64,000 bases of DNA from an uncultured Flavihumibacter sp. (GTDB lineage: Bacteria; Bacteroidota; Bacteroidia; Chitinophagales; Chitinophagaceae): contig CABHOY010000024.1 of assembly GCA_902168105.1 (NCBI GenBank), forward strand, positions 124,001 through 188,000. The letters run 5' to 3'. Shown here piece by piece: positions 26,251 to 35,745 of the stretch. The notes beneath the pieces are model-generated. The model had not been told where the DNA came from. It was given only the letters and a program-made list of their open reading frames with translations, and made no database searches. The translations under genes were made by a program, and so were the position numbers. The stretch's first letter is position 1; each line of letters starts with the position of its first letter.

Positions 26251-27957
26251 TTAATAAGACCCGGTTTTGTCCTTTACCACTTTGGCAATCCACTTACTGA
26301 TCATCAGCATGGCGACGCCTGCTATAGCGGCAGATATTACCAGGATCAGGAAGTAAGTGCTCTTGTTAGTGAAGCTATCCCAGAAGGTGGCCATCAGGCC
26401 TGCTACCTTACCGGCAATGGCGTTCACCAGGTACCAGCCACCCATCATAAGGGCTGTTACACGGGGAGGAGAGAGCTTGGACACCATGGATAAGCCGATA
26501 GGGCTTACGAGGATCTCTCCGACTGTAAATACTGCATAAGTACCAAACAGCCAGGCCATGGAGGTTTTATCTATATATACGTTTGTCATGGAGGCCGCAA
26601 ACACCATCAGCAGGGAAGAAGTACCTGCCAGGAAGATACCGAGGGCGATCTTCACCGGGGTATTAGGTTCTTTTCCGCGCTTGGCAAGCCAGCCAAACAA
26701 TCCTACGACAATAAGACTAAAGGCAACAATGAAGAATGGGTTGATAGACTGGAAGATCTCTGTGGAGATGAGCTTTAGCTTACCATCCTGTGGCCATTTA
26801 TCCTTTGGTAGGTTCTGGAAATAAGGGTCAGCACCCTGTACTTCGATCGTTTGGCCGTTGGCATCTTTGACGGCACGGAAATGCTCGTCTATCTGGGTCA
26901 CAGTATGTGGCTCGGTAGTTACGGTTTGTAACATACCTAGCGGCTGTGAAGCCTTTTCCATAGCAGGAGATATCTGGCGGTGGGTATACTGGTCAGCCCA
27001 TATGGTAAGACCTGTACTGTTCTGGTTATAGATCACCCAGAATACGATCGCTACTGCGAAAAAGGCCAGTAGAGCGCCCAGACCGCGTTTATCTTCCTGT
27101 TGCTTTGAAGTGGTGAAGAGGCGGATATAGAAGATAATGATAGGAATGCAGGCAAACAGGAATGCGTCATTAGATTTGGTGCCGAACAGCGTATGACCGA
27201 GTAAGTTCGGAGAGCTGATAAAGTAACCGATAACGGCCGCAATAACAGCCGGCAACAGTGCACTACCCAGGATCTTTGCGGTAGACATTTCGTCCGGAGA
27301 CGGCGCTTTCCGTATATCCCCTGCGGCGATAACTTTCTGATTGGTGGCGAAAATGACCAGGCCTATCAGCATACCTACACCGGCAGCAGCGAAGGCGTGC
27401 CCCCATCCGTAGTGGTTACGGAGGTAAGCGGCCACGAAGTTGCAGATAAAGGCGCCGATGTTCACGCCCATGTAAAAGATATTGTAGGCCACGTCTTTTT
27501 TGGCCCTGAGGTCTTCCCTGTTGTAAATGTTACCGAGAATGGTACCGATGTTGGGTTTGAAGAAACCGTTACCGATAATGATCAGACCAAGTCCACCGTA
27601 CATGGCCATGTCACCGGGGAAGGCCAGAGAGAAGTAACCGGCTGCGAGAAGGATGCCCCCCAGTATGACCGCCCTGCGGTAACCGAGGTAACGGTCGGCC
27701 AGCAGGCCGCCAATAAAAGGAGATAAATAAACTAATGCGATGTAAGAACCGACAAGGTCCGCTGCTTTGGTGGTGTCAAACCCTTTACCGCCATTGGAAG
27801 ATGGGTCAATGAGGTAAAGGAAAAAAATGCCGATCATCAGGTAATAGCCGAAACGTTCCCACATTTCTGTAAAAAAGAGAACGTACAATCCCTTGTGGTG
27901 CCCTTTTCCCTTAGGGGAGGGCGAGATTACAGGCTGCTCAACAGCAGTTTGAGTCAT
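26251..27957 (-). CDS. POT/PTR family proton-dependent peptide transporter
   Basis: A 568-residue major-facilitator protein of the proton-dependent oligopeptide transporter family, importing di- and tripeptides. The family signature E-x-x-E-R-F-x-Y-Y is present as EMWERFGYY near residue 31, followed by GGLLADRYLGYRRAVILGG and the GNGFFKPNIGTILG block near 125. An insert near 340-400 (the loop with TVTTEPHTVTQIDEH) is probably periplasmic. About 12-14 membrane segments are visible. It is followed by a terminator and lies upstream of the OPT gene. Confidence 0.94.
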   Translation of the reverse strand: MTQTAVEQPVISPSPKGKGHHKGLYVLFFTEMWERFGYYLMIGIFFLYLIDPSSNGGKGFDTTKAADLVGSYIALVYLSPFIGGLLADRYLGYRRAVILGGILLAAGYFSLAFPGDMAMYGGLGLIIIGNGFFKPNIGTILGNIYNREDLRAKKDVAYNIFYMGVNIGAFICNFVAAYLRNHYGWGHAFAAAGVGMLIGLVIFATNQKVIAAGDIRKAPSPDEMSTAKILGSALLPAVIAAVIGYFISSPNLLGHTLFGTKSNDAFLFACIPIIIFYIRLFTTSKQQEDKRGLGALLAFFAVAIVFWVIYNQNSTGLTIWADQYTHRQISPAMEKASQPLGMLQTVTTEPHTVTQIDEHFRAVKDANGQTIEVQGADPYFQNLPKDKWPQDGKLKLISTEIFQSINPFFIVAFSLIVVGLFGWLAKRGKEPNTPVKIALGIFLAGTSSLLMVFAASMTNVYIDKTSMAWLFGTYAVFTVGEILVSPIGLSMVSKLSPPRVTALMMGGWYLVNAIAGKVAGLMATFWDSFTNKSTYFLILVISAAIAGVAMLMISKWIAKVVKDKTGSY

Positions 27958-28162
27958 GGTAGATCTGTTTAGTTTGTTGTTTGTTTATGGTGTTAGTCAG
28001 TCGTTCGAATCCGGCAAGATAAATAAATTCAGCTTTTTATCGGGTAAAATGGTGTTTTTGGTTAAATTTTGGCCTTTCTTTGCAAAAAATTTGGAAGAAC
28101 GGGCTGATTGAAAGGTGAATGTAAATTATCAGGAGCACACAGTAGCGAATTTATTTTTTCAT

Positions 28163-29440
28163 ATGAAGATATTACTATTAGGAAGTGGTGGCAGGGAACA
28201 TGCCCTGGCATGGAAAATGGCGCAGAGCACATATTGTGAACAGTTATTTATTGCTCCGGGAAACGCGGGGACTGCCCAATATGGCCAAAACCTGGACATC
28301 GCTGTTTCTGATTTTGAAAAAATAAAGACCTTTTGTCTTGAGAATGCTATCACCCTGGTGGTGCCTGGCTCTGAAGAACCATTGGTAAATGGTATTTACG
28401 ATTATTTTCAACAGGATGCCGCTTTACAACATATTCCGGTGATGGGCCCTTCTGCCCTGGGCGCTCAACTGGAAGGAAGTAAAGCGTTTGCCAAGCAGTT
28501 CATGTTACGCCATGATATTCCTACTGCCGCTTACCGCGAGTTCAGCGAGGAAAATTATGAAGAAGGCGTAGCTTACCTGCGTGCGCATTCCCTGCCGATC
28601 GTCCTCAAAGCAGACGGTCTGGCAGCGGGTAAAGGTGTGGTGATCCTGAACGATCATGAAGAAGCAGTGGTGGAGTTTTCACAGATGATCAAAGACGCGA
28701 AGTTTGGCGAAGCAAGTAAGAAAGTAGTGATAGAGCAGTTCCTGACGGGGATCGAATTGTCAGTATTTGTGCTGACAGACGGTCGTTCGTACAAGATACT
28801 GCCTACCGCAAAGGATTATAAACGGATCGGCGAAGGAGACACCGGCCTGAATACGGGCGGTATGGGAGCCGTTTCCCCTGTTCCATTTGCCAACAAGGCG
28901 TTTATGGATGTGGTGGAAGAACGTATCATCCGTCCTACAGTAGCAGGACTGGAAAAAGAGCAGATCGCCTACAACGGTTTTATCTTCTTCGGATTGATCA
29001 ATGTAGACGGGGAACCGTTTGTGATTGAGTACAACTGCCGTATGGGAGATCCCGAAACAGAGGTGGTGATGCCAAGACTGCAGAACGATCTGCTGGAGCT
29101 TTTTAAAGCGGTGCAGGAAGGACAGCTGTCCGCACAAACGATCTTTGAAGACGCCCGTGTGGCGACGACCGTTATGCTGGTAGCAAAAGGTTACCCTGAG
29201 GCATACGAAAAAGGAAAGGTAATCAGCAACATACCGGCGCCTACGCAGGATCAGTTGGTGTTTCAGGCAGGAACGAAAGCCGCTGGCGGGGATATCCTCA
29301 CCAATGGAGGCCGTGTACTGACTATAACTTCCCTGGCAGCTGATCTGGGCATTGCGTTGACCCACAGCCGGCAGACTGCTGAAATTATTGATTTTGAAGG
29401 CAAATATTACAGGAGGGATATTGGTTTCGAGTTCGTGTAG
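28163..29440 (+). CDS. purD: Phosphoribosylamine--glycine ligase PurD
   Basis: A 425-residue ATP-grasp enzyme of purine synthesis joining glycine to phosphoribosylamine. The N-terminus MKILLLGSGGREHALAWK is diagnostic and fixes the ATG at 28163, although the frame runs 16 codons further upstream. LKADGLAAGKGVVI near residue 152, GEGDTGLNTGGMGAVSPVP and EYNCRMGDPETEVVMPRL are family blocks. It appears to be monocistronic, with a 354-bp gap before mreB. Confidence 0.97.
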   Translation: MKILLLGSGGREHALAWKMAQSTYCEQLFIAPGNAGTAQYGQNLDIAVSDFEKIKTFCLENAITLVVPGSEEPLVNGIYDYFQQDAALQHIPVMGPSALGAQLEGSKAFAKQFMLRHDIPTAAYREFSEENYEEGVAYLRAHSLPIVLKADGLAAGKGVVILNDHEEAVVEFSQMIKDAKFGEASKKVVIEQFLTGIELSVFVLTDGRSYKILPTAKDYKRIGEGDTGLNTGGMGAVSPVPFANKAFMDVVEERIIRPTVAGLEKEQIAYNGFIFFGLINVDGEPFVIEYNCRMGDPETEVVMPRLQNDLLELFKAVQEGQLSAQTIFEDARVATTVMLVAKGYPEAYEKGKVISNIPAPTQDQLVFQAGTKAAGGDILTNGGRVLTITSLAADLGIALTHSRQTAEIIDFEGKYYRRDIGFEFV

Positions 29441-29794
29441 CAGATGTTCATTTACGCCTTTCACGCCTTGCCGGCGCGAAAAGTGTAGTCTGATCCAGTG
29501 TCCCGTTTAAGCATCGGGAAGGGTCGCGGGGACGACCAGGGAGAGCATAACTCATTCATACAGAGCACACAATTTAGACAAACCATTTTTCGTTTAAGCG
29601 TTTTCGAGAGTCATTACTATGCCGGCTGTTACCTTGTCAATAAGTGTTGCAACTTACTAACCGGCTCATCAGATACAACAAATAACTTTTTTTAATATTT
29701 AGTTGTATTATTGAGAAAACAAACAATTTTTAGATTGTATATTCGTTGGAATTATTCATTTTTGCACACAATAATATTTTGACCATATTAAGCA
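29441..29794. other. Gene-free stretch of 354 bp upstream of mreB
   Basis: No ORF is supported. A GC-rich patch at about 29500-29540 contains two small adjacent hairpins: TCCCG (29501-29505) with CGGGA (29515-29519), and GGTCG (29522-29526) with CGACC (29533-29537). The last 150 bp are AT-rich and should carry the mreB promoter. Whether the hairpins belong to an RNA or to the purD 3' end is unclear. Confidence 0.5.
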
Positions 29795-30817
29795 ATGGGG
29801 TTCTTTAATTTTTTAACACAGGAAATAGCGATTGACTTAGGTACAGCTAACACGCTGATCATACACAACGACCAGGTGGTGGTGGATGAACCTTCCATTG
29901 TAGCTATAGAGCGCGCAAGCGGTAAAATCGTGGCGGTAGGAAAGAAGGCAATGATGATGCACGAGAAGACGCATGAGTACCTGCGTACGATCCGTCCGTT
30001 GAAAGATGGTGTGATAGCCGACTTCAACGCGGCAGAAGGTATGCTTCGCGAGATGATCAAACTGGTGTATCCCAAAAAGCCCTTATTCTCCCCCAGCTGG
30101 CGTATGGTTATCTGCATACCCTCCAGCATTACAGAAGTAGAAAAACGCGCCGTACGCGACTCTGCCGAACAGGCAGGCGCGAAGGAAGTGTTCCTCATAC
30201 ATGAACCTATGGCCGCTGCATTAGGTATCGGCATTGACGTTGAAGAACCCGTAGGTAACATGATCATTGACATAGGGGGCGGTACCACTGGTATCTCCGT
30301 GATCGCCCTGGCAGGTATCGTTTGTGACCAGAGTATCCGTATCGCAGGTGATGAATTCACCGCTGATATCATGGAAGCCCTGCGTCGCTATCATAGCTTG
30401 TTGATCGGTGAAAGGACCGCTGAACAGATCAAGATCCAGATCGGCTCCGCGTTGAAAGAACTGGACAACCCACCAGATGACGTAGCCGTAAACGGCCGTG
30501 ACCTGGTAACGGGTATTCCTAAACAAATTATGGTGTCTTATCAGGAAGTAGCTGAAGCATTGGATAAATCCATCTTCAAGATCGAAGAAGCTATCCTGAA
30601 AGCACTGGAAACCACGCCGCCGGAACTGGCCGCAGATATCTACCGCAGAGGGTTGTACCTGACCGGTGGTGGTGCACTGCTCCGCGGACTGGATAAACGT
30701 CTCACACAGAAGATTAAGCTGCCAGTGCACGTTGCGGACGATCCGTTACGCGCCGTGGTAAGAGGTACCGGAATAGCACTGAAACACGTAGGTAAATATC
30801 CGTTCCTAATGCAATAA
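29795..30817 (+). CDS. mreB: Rod shape-determining protein MreB
   Basis: A 340-residue bacterial actin homologue that forms membrane filaments directing lateral cell-wall synthesis. Actin-fold nucleotide loops are visible: IAIDLGTANTLI near residue 11, IIDIGGGTTGISVIAL near 158 and YLTGGGALLRGLD near 288. The start MGFFNFLTQEIAIDLG is typical and carries the amphipathic N-terminus. It heads the mreB-mreC-mreD-mrdA-rodA cluster, all on one strand, so the organism is expected to be rod-shaped at least in part of its life. Confidence 0.97.
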   Translation: MGFFNFLTQEIAIDLGTANTLIIHNDQVVVDEPSIVAIERASGKIVAVGKKAMMMHEKTHEYLRTIRPLKDGVIADFNAAEGMLREMIKLVYPKKPLFSPSWRMVICIPSSITEVEKRAVRDSAEQAGAKEVFLIHEPMAAALGIGIDVEEPVGNMIIDIGGGTTGISVIALAGIVCDQSIRIAGDEFTADIMEALRRYHSLLIGERTAEQIKIQIGSALKELDNPPDDVAVNGRDLVTGIPKQIMVSYQEVAEALDKSIFKIEEAILKALETTPPELAADIYRRGLYLTGGGALLRGLDKRLTQKIKLPVHVADDPLRAVVRGTGIALKHVGKYPFLMQ

Positions 30818-30829
30818 TATCAGGAAATG

Positions 30830-30858
30830 TACAAGGCAGTTCCAAAGACTGCCTTGTA
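30830..30858. repeat. Perfect 10-bp hairpin between mreB and mreC
   Basis: TACAAGGCAG (30830-30839) pairs perfectly with CTGCCTTGTA (30849-30858) around a 9-nt loop. It lies 12 bp after the mreB stop and has no T tract, so it may stabilise the mreB mRNA end or affect mreC translation. Confidence 0.75.
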
Positions 30859-30883
30859 TACTTCTACCAAGAAAATATATCCT

Positions 30884-31771
30884 GTGCGTAATCTCATCAT
30901 TTTCTTTAGGCGCTATTTTAATTTTTTTCTGTTTCTGCTGCTGGAAGTGATTTGCATTGTGCTGGTATTCCGGAACAACGATCTTCAGAAATCAGCCTAC
31001 CTCAACTCCGCCAATAGTCTCAGTGCCAGGTTATACGAACGTTACAACAATGTGGAGTATTACTTTCACCTGAAAGCTACCAATGATAGCCTGGTGAAAG
31101 AAAATGCCCGCCTCCATAATATGTTGCGCACCAGCTTTGACAGCGTTTCCGTTGATAATATTGTCAAATTAGACACCATCCGCCATTATAGCACCGATAC
31201 TACCCGTAAAGTGATCGGTACAGAAGTACGCCGCTACCTCTACAAAGAAGCGAAAGTGGTGAACAACAGCATTAACAGTCCCATTAACTATATTACTATC
31301 CGGCGTGGCCGGGCTGATGGCCTCAAACCCAATATGGGTGTAGTAGGACCAAGTGGTGTAGTAGGCGTAGTACGTAGTGTGAATGAGAATTACGCCGTGG
31401 TGTTATCCCTCCTGTCAAAAGGAAAGAACTTTGGTTTCAGCGCCCGTTTGAGTTATAGCAAGGAAATGGGTACCGTACGCTGGTACGGTGGTGAAGCAGG
31501 ATATGCAGTGATGGAAGATGTGCCGAAAAGTGTAAAACTGATCAGAGGAGATACGGTAGTAACAAGCGGTTATTCCGCACTATTTCCGGAAAATATCCCT
31601 ATCGGATACGTAGAGTCTTATACCGTGGCAGATAAATCCAGTACTTCCTATACTATCAGGATCAAACTGGCGACTAACTTTTATAATCTTCAGTATGTCT
31701 ATGTCATAGACAATCTGTTGAAAGACGAACAACAATCTTTGGAAGATTCAACCTACAGGCTGATTAAATGA
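30884..31771 (+). CDS. mreC: Rod shape-determining protein MreC
   Basis: A bitopic membrane protein linking MreB filaments to periplasmic cell-wall enzymes. It has one transmembrane helix (FNFFLFLLLEVICIVLVF), a coiled-coil (about 40-80) and a periplasmic beta domain with GVVGPSGVVGVVRSVNENYAVVLSLL and VVTSGYSALFPENIPIGYV. The GTG at 30884 is chosen because it gives the phylum's usual RNLIIFFRRYFNF start. An in-frame ATG at 30827 would add 19 residues, but these are encoded across a perfect hairpin (30830-30858) and its AGGA lies too close to that ATG. Its stop overlaps mreD by 4 bp. Confidence 0.9.
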   Translation: MRNLIIFFRRYFNFFLFLLLEVICIVLVFRNNDLQKSAYLNSANSLSARLYERYNNVEYYFHLKATNDSLVKENARLHNMLRTSFDSVSVDNIVKLDTIRHYSTDTTRKVIGTEVRRYLYKEAKVVNNSINSPINYITIRRGRADGLKPNMGVVGPSGVVGVVRSVNENYAVVLSLLSKGKNFGFSARLSYSKEMGTVRWYGGEAGYAVMEDVPKSVKLIRGDTVVTSGYSALFPENIPIGYVESYTVADKSSTSYTIRIKLATNFYNLQYVYVIDNLLKDEQQSLEDSTYRLIK

Positions 31772-32277
31772 GTATACTGTTAAGAAATATTATCCGCTTC
31801 GTGCTCTTACTGCTGTTGCAGGTATTTGTACTGAAAGAGATCCGGTTACACCAGCTGGTAGGACTTAACCTGTATATGTTGTTCATACTGCTGCTGCCTT
31901 TCAATATGCCCCGCCCAGCGCTGATGCTGGTAGCGTTATTAATGGGCCTTAGTCTGGACATGTTTATGGACACAATGGGTATGCACGCTGCAGCCTGTGT
32001 ATTTATCGCTTATCTCCGTCCGTTCATCATCAATATACTGTCTCCGCAGGGTGGTTTTGAAACGACCCAAAAAACACCTTCCATGACCAGCATGGGAGTT
32101 TCCCAATTCCTGACCTATATCGCAATCCTGGTATTCTTACACAATCTGGTGTATTTCCCACTGGAAGTGTTTAGCCTTGGGAGCTTCTTCTACCTGCTTT
32201 TGAAGATCCTGTTGTCAACAGCTGCCAGTATCGTACTGATCGTGTTGTACGAATTACTGTTCTTTTCCAAGAAGTAG
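31768..32277 (+). CDS. mreD: Rod shape-determining protein MreD
   Basis: A 169-residue inner-membrane protein with five to six hydrophobic segments, the third member of the Mre complex. Sequence conservation in MreD is low, but size, hydrophobicity, the ATGA overlap with mreC and position before mrdA identify it. The segment MGLSLDMFMDTMGMHAAACVFIAYLRP is typical of Bacteroidota MreD. 199 bp without a gene separate it from mrdA. Confidence 0.9.
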   Translation: MSILLRNIIRFVLLLLLQVFVLKEIRLHQLVGLNLYMLFILLLPFNMPRPALMLVALLMGLSLDMFMDTMGMHAAACVFIAYLRPFIINILSPQGGFETTQKTPSMTSMGVSQFLTYIAILVFLHNLVYFPLEVFSLGSFFYLLLKILLSTAASIVLIVLYELLFFSKK

Positions 32278-32476
32278 GCGTGGAGTATAGTCCAGAGACC
32301 ATATTTAGTAGATGATTATGTTTTGTTAAAATCAGGAATAGTAACAGATAGCACAGAACGTAATATCTAACTTTAGAAGAAATTGAAAGTCATATTATAA
32401 AGCAACAGGTCGCTTGCTTCATCTTTCTGCCAAACGGTGGGGGAGGCCGTAAAGTGGCCACATTATTTCAGCGTAA

Positions 32477-34432
32477 ATGTCTGTCTATAATCAGCCCAGG
32501 AAAAGAGTAATACAGTTTATCATCCTCGGAATGGTAATATTGATGATTACCAGATTGTTCTTTTTGCAGGTAGTGGAAAAGAAATATTCCAAGCTGGCGG
32601 ATGCCAACGCGGTACTCCGCAAAGTGGTGTACCCCAGCCGTGGTATTATCTTTGACCGCAAAGGCAGAAGCATCCTTAGCAATGATGCTATGTATGACCT
32701 CGTGGTAACGCCGATCAGTGTCAAGAATATTGATACGGCTTACATGTGTGAGATCCTCCAGATAGATAAAGAAGAATTCAGAAAACGTATCACGACCGCT
32801 ATTATCAAGAATGGTAGCCGTCGTGTATCAGTGTTTGCAGCCCTGCTGCCACCCGAAATGTTCGGCCGCCTGCAAGAAAGCATGTATATGTTCCAGCCAG
32901 GTTTTGAGCTGGTACAACGCCAGATCCGCTCCTACCCTTTCAATGCTGCCGCCAATATACTTGGTTATATCGGAGAAGTATCTCCCCAGATGTTGCAGAA
33001 ACCAGCGTACAGCGCCTATAACCAGGGCGACTACCTGGGTATGACCGGCCTTGAAAGAACATATGAAAGCGTGTTGATGGGGACCCGTGGTATACAGTAC
33101 CTCGTAAAAGATAACCTTAACCGCCCGCAGGGGCCTTATGAAAAAGGAGAATTCGATACGGCCGCTATCGCAGGTAAAAATCTCCGCCTGGCACTGGACG
33201 TAGATCTCCAGGTATTAGGTGAACACCTGATGCGTAACAAGATCGGCAGCATCGTGGCTATCGACCCGCGCACAGGAGGTATCCTGACCATGGTAAGTGC
33301 TCCTACTTTCGATCCGAACCTGCTGACCGGCTCTTACAGAGCGCGCAACTTCAGCAGATTGTTCTCAGATACCACAAAACCACTGTTTAACCGTGCTATC
33401 CAGGCAGGATATCCACCGGGATCCTCCATGAAACCGCTGACGGCCCTGATTGCACTGGATGAAGGTGTGATCACGCCCAGTTTTGGTTTCCCCTGCTTTG
33501 GCTCTTATAATTATTGCGGCCGACCGATCGCCTGTACGCACCATAATGCCGGACACGCAGCCAACCTGCGACTGGCTATTGCAAACTCCTGTAACGCCTA
33601 CTTCGTACACCTTTACAGGATGGAAGTGGACGCTAACAAATGGGGTGGCGTAAAGAAAGGACATCAGAAGTGGCACGACTATATTTCCTCTTTCGGTCTG
33701 GGACACAGACTTGGAGTAGACATTCCGGGTGAATCGCCTGGTAAAGCTATTGATACTACCGGTATGAATAAACTGTACCGTGGTCAATGGAACTCTTGTT
33801 CTGAACTATACGTTGGTATGGGCCAGGGACAGGTAGTGGCTACGCCGATGCAGATGGCGAACGCTATGTGTCTAATCGCCAATAAGGGTTATTATTATTT
33901 GCCTCATTTTGTGGACAAAATTGATAATGACGAAGGCGACCTGCTGAAAAAATATAGAGAGAAACATACCGTGGCACACGTATCCGACTCTTCCTATATG
34001 CCGGTTATCTATGGTATGGAGGATGTAGTGGAAAGAGGTACAGGTGTTTCTGCAAAAATTGAAGGTGAGATCGTGTGTGGTAAAACAGGTACCGCAGAGA
34101 ACAACGCTATTGTGAACGGTAAACTGGCTAAACTGAAGAACCACTCCGTTTTCGTAGCCTTTGCTCCCAGGGATAATCCGAAGATCGCTATCGCAGTGAT
34201 CGTAGAGAACGCCGGTTTCGGTAGTACTTACGCGGCGCCAATCGCAAGTCTGATCATGGAGAAATACCTGCATGATACGATCTCTGTGAAGCGCAAGCCA
34301 CAAATGAAGACGTTGCTGGAATACAATACACTGGACCCGGTTGTACGGGAAAAATCCAAGCTTGACTCATTGAACGGAGCCAGCGCAAAAATGACATCAG
34401 ATCAGATACTTAAACTTTATTTCCGGGATTAA
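32477..34432 (+). CDS. mrdA: Penicillin-binding protein 2 (elongation-specific transpeptidase)
   Basis: A 651-residue class B penicillin-binding protein that cross-links peptidoglycan during elongation. One N-terminal transmembrane helix (VIQFIILGMVILMITRLFF) is followed by the dimerisation region (YPSRGIIFDRKG) and the transpeptidase domain with SxxK (PPGSSMKPLTAL, near 318), SxN (ANSCNAYFVH) and KTG (CGKTGTAEN). It lies 6 bp before rodA, its glycosyltransferase partner, as expected for the elongasome. Confidence 0.96.
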   Translation: MSVYNQPRKRVIQFIILGMVILMITRLFFLQVVEKKYSKLADANAVLRKVVYPSRGIIFDRKGRSILSNDAMYDLVVTPISVKNIDTAYMCEILQIDKEEFRKRITTAIIKNGSRRVSVFAALLPPEMFGRLQESMYMFQPGFELVQRQIRSYPFNAAANILGYIGEVSPQMLQKPAYSAYNQGDYLGMTGLERTYESVLMGTRGIQYLVKDNLNRPQGPYEKGEFDTAAIAGKNLRLALDVDLQVLGEHLMRNKIGSIVAIDPRTGGILTMVSAPTFDPNLLTGSYRARNFSRLFSDTTKPLFNRAIQAGYPPGSSMKPLTALIALDEGVITPSFGFPCFGSYNYCGRPIACTHHNAGHAANLRLAIANSCNAYFVHLYRMEVDANKWGGVKKGHQKWHDYISSFGLGHRLGVDIPGESPGKAIDTTGMNKLYRGQWNSCSELYVGMGQGQVVATPMQMANAMCLIANKGYYYLPHFVDKIDNDEGDLLKKYREKHTVAHVSDSSYMPVIYGMEDVVERGTGVSAKIEGEIVCGKTGTAENNAIVNGKLAKLKNHSVFVAFAPRDNPKIAIAVIVENAGFGSTYAAPIASLIMEKYLHDTISVKRKPQMKTLLEYNTLDPVVREKSKLDSLNGASAKMTSDQILKLYFRD

Positions 34433-34438
34433 TCAGTT

Positions 34439-35728
34439 ATGAACCGTCGGCAGCAAATAAAATTAACAGAAGGTATTGACTGGCCTATTATGGGCCTCTA
34501 CCTGGGGATCGTCTTTGTAGGGTTGTTATCGATCTTCGCAGCTGAGTACAGGGAGGGAGATAACATCTGGAATGATATCATCCACCTGAATAAAAACTAT
34601 TCCCGTCAGCTGATGTGGCTGGGTGTATCGGCTGTATTGGCCACTATCATCTGGCTTACAGACAGTAAGTTCTTTACTGCTACGGCCAACCTGCTCTATG
34701 CCGGTGGTATACTGTTGCTGCTATTGGTATTGGGTATCGGTAAAGACGTAAAAGGATCGCATTCCTGGCTGGTGATCGGTGGTTTTCAGTTCCAGCCGGC
34801 GGAGCTGACTAAACTCTGTACTAACCTGGCAATAGCCAAGTATTTGTCCTCTATTGAAACTGATTTTACGAAACTGCGTTCAAGATTGATCGCTGTGGCG
34901 CTGGCATTGACCCCTTGTGTCATTATCATCCTCCAGTCAGAAACTGGTCTGGCGCTGGTGTACTTCTCCTTCTTCCTGGTAATGTACAGGGAAGGTTTAC
35001 CGGGTGTACTGCTGGTGATCGCCTTCTCAGGTATCGTACTGGTATTGTCCGCCCTCCTTGTCGATAAAAATATCCTCTTTATTATATTCTCGGTTATCAC
35101 AGTATTGGTGATCTATTTCAGTCGCCGGGAAATAAAGCGTAACCGTTCCAGACTGGCCCTGATATTGGGTATCTGGGCATTCTGCTCCGTGTTTGTGATG
35201 TTCGTAGTGCCTTTTGCTTTCACCAAAGTGCTGAAAGATTACCAGGTACGCCGTATTGAGGTAATGCTCGGTAAAGAGAATGATCCTAAAGCTACCTACA
35301 ATACCCGCCAGAGTATGATCGCCATTGGTTCCGGTGGTGTCATTGGAAAAGGTTATCTGAAAGGTACCCAGACCCGTTACGACTTTGTACCGGAGCAGAG
35401 TACAGACTTCATCTTCTGTACCATCGGCGAAGACTTTGGTTTCCTGGGTTCCATAATATTCATTGGTTTGTATGTGGCCCTGCTCTTACGGATCATTTTT
35501 GTGGCGGAGCGACAGCGATCGACATTCAGCCGGGTATATGCTTATGGAGTGGCCAGTATCGTTTTCTTCCACATGGCTATCAATATTTCCATGACCATTG
35601 GTCTGGCGCCGGTGATAGGGATTCCTCTCCCGCTAGTCAGCTATGGAGGTTCCTCTCTTATGACATTTACCATGTTGATCTTTATCATGCTTCGATTGGA
35701 TGCCGACAGGCAAATGGTATTACGATAG
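34439..35728 (+). CDS. rodA: Rod shape-determining protein RodA
   Basis: A 429-residue SEDS-family glycosyltransferase that polymerises lipid II together with PBP2. About ten membrane segments are visible, with family blocks KGSHSWLVIGGFQFQPAELTKL near 105, the GYLKGTQTRYDFVPEQSTDFIFCTIGEDFGF block near 305 and IGIPLPLVSYGGSSLM near 395, all diagnostic. It is 6 bp downstream of mrdA. The next gene (a metallo-hydrolase) follows after 17 bp and may be read through. Confidence 0.96.
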   Translation: MNRRQQIKLTEGIDWPIMGLYLGIVFVGLLSIFAAEYREGDNIWNDIIHLNKNYSRQLMWLGVSAVLATIIWLTDSKFFTATANLLYAGGILLLLLVLGIGKDVKGSHSWLVIGGFQFQPAELTKLCTNLAIAKYLSSIETDFTKLRSRLIAVALALTPCVIIILQSETGLALVYFSFFLVMYREGLPGVLLVIAFSGIVLVLSALLVDKNILFIIFSVITVLVIYFSRREIKRNRSRLALILGIWAFCSVFVMFVVPFAFTKVLKDYQVRRIEVMLGKENDPKATYNTRQSMIAIGSGGVIGKGYLKGTQTRYDFVPEQSTDFIFCTIGEDFGFLGSIIFIGLYVALLLRIIFVAERQRSTFSRVYAYGVASIVFFHMAINISMTIGLAPVIGIPLPLVSYGGSSLMTFTMLIFIMLRLDADRQMVLR

Positions 35729-35745
35729 TTGCATATCTTTGCAAA

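Noticed and set aside
28003..28012. GTTCGAATCC, the T-loop signature of a tRNA
   Set aside because: The bases around it do not form a T stem, and the preceding 60 bp contain no anticodon or acceptor stem.
28760..29464. 234-residue open frame on the minus strand inside purD
   Set aside because: Antisense shadow of purD, with no start region or family similarity.
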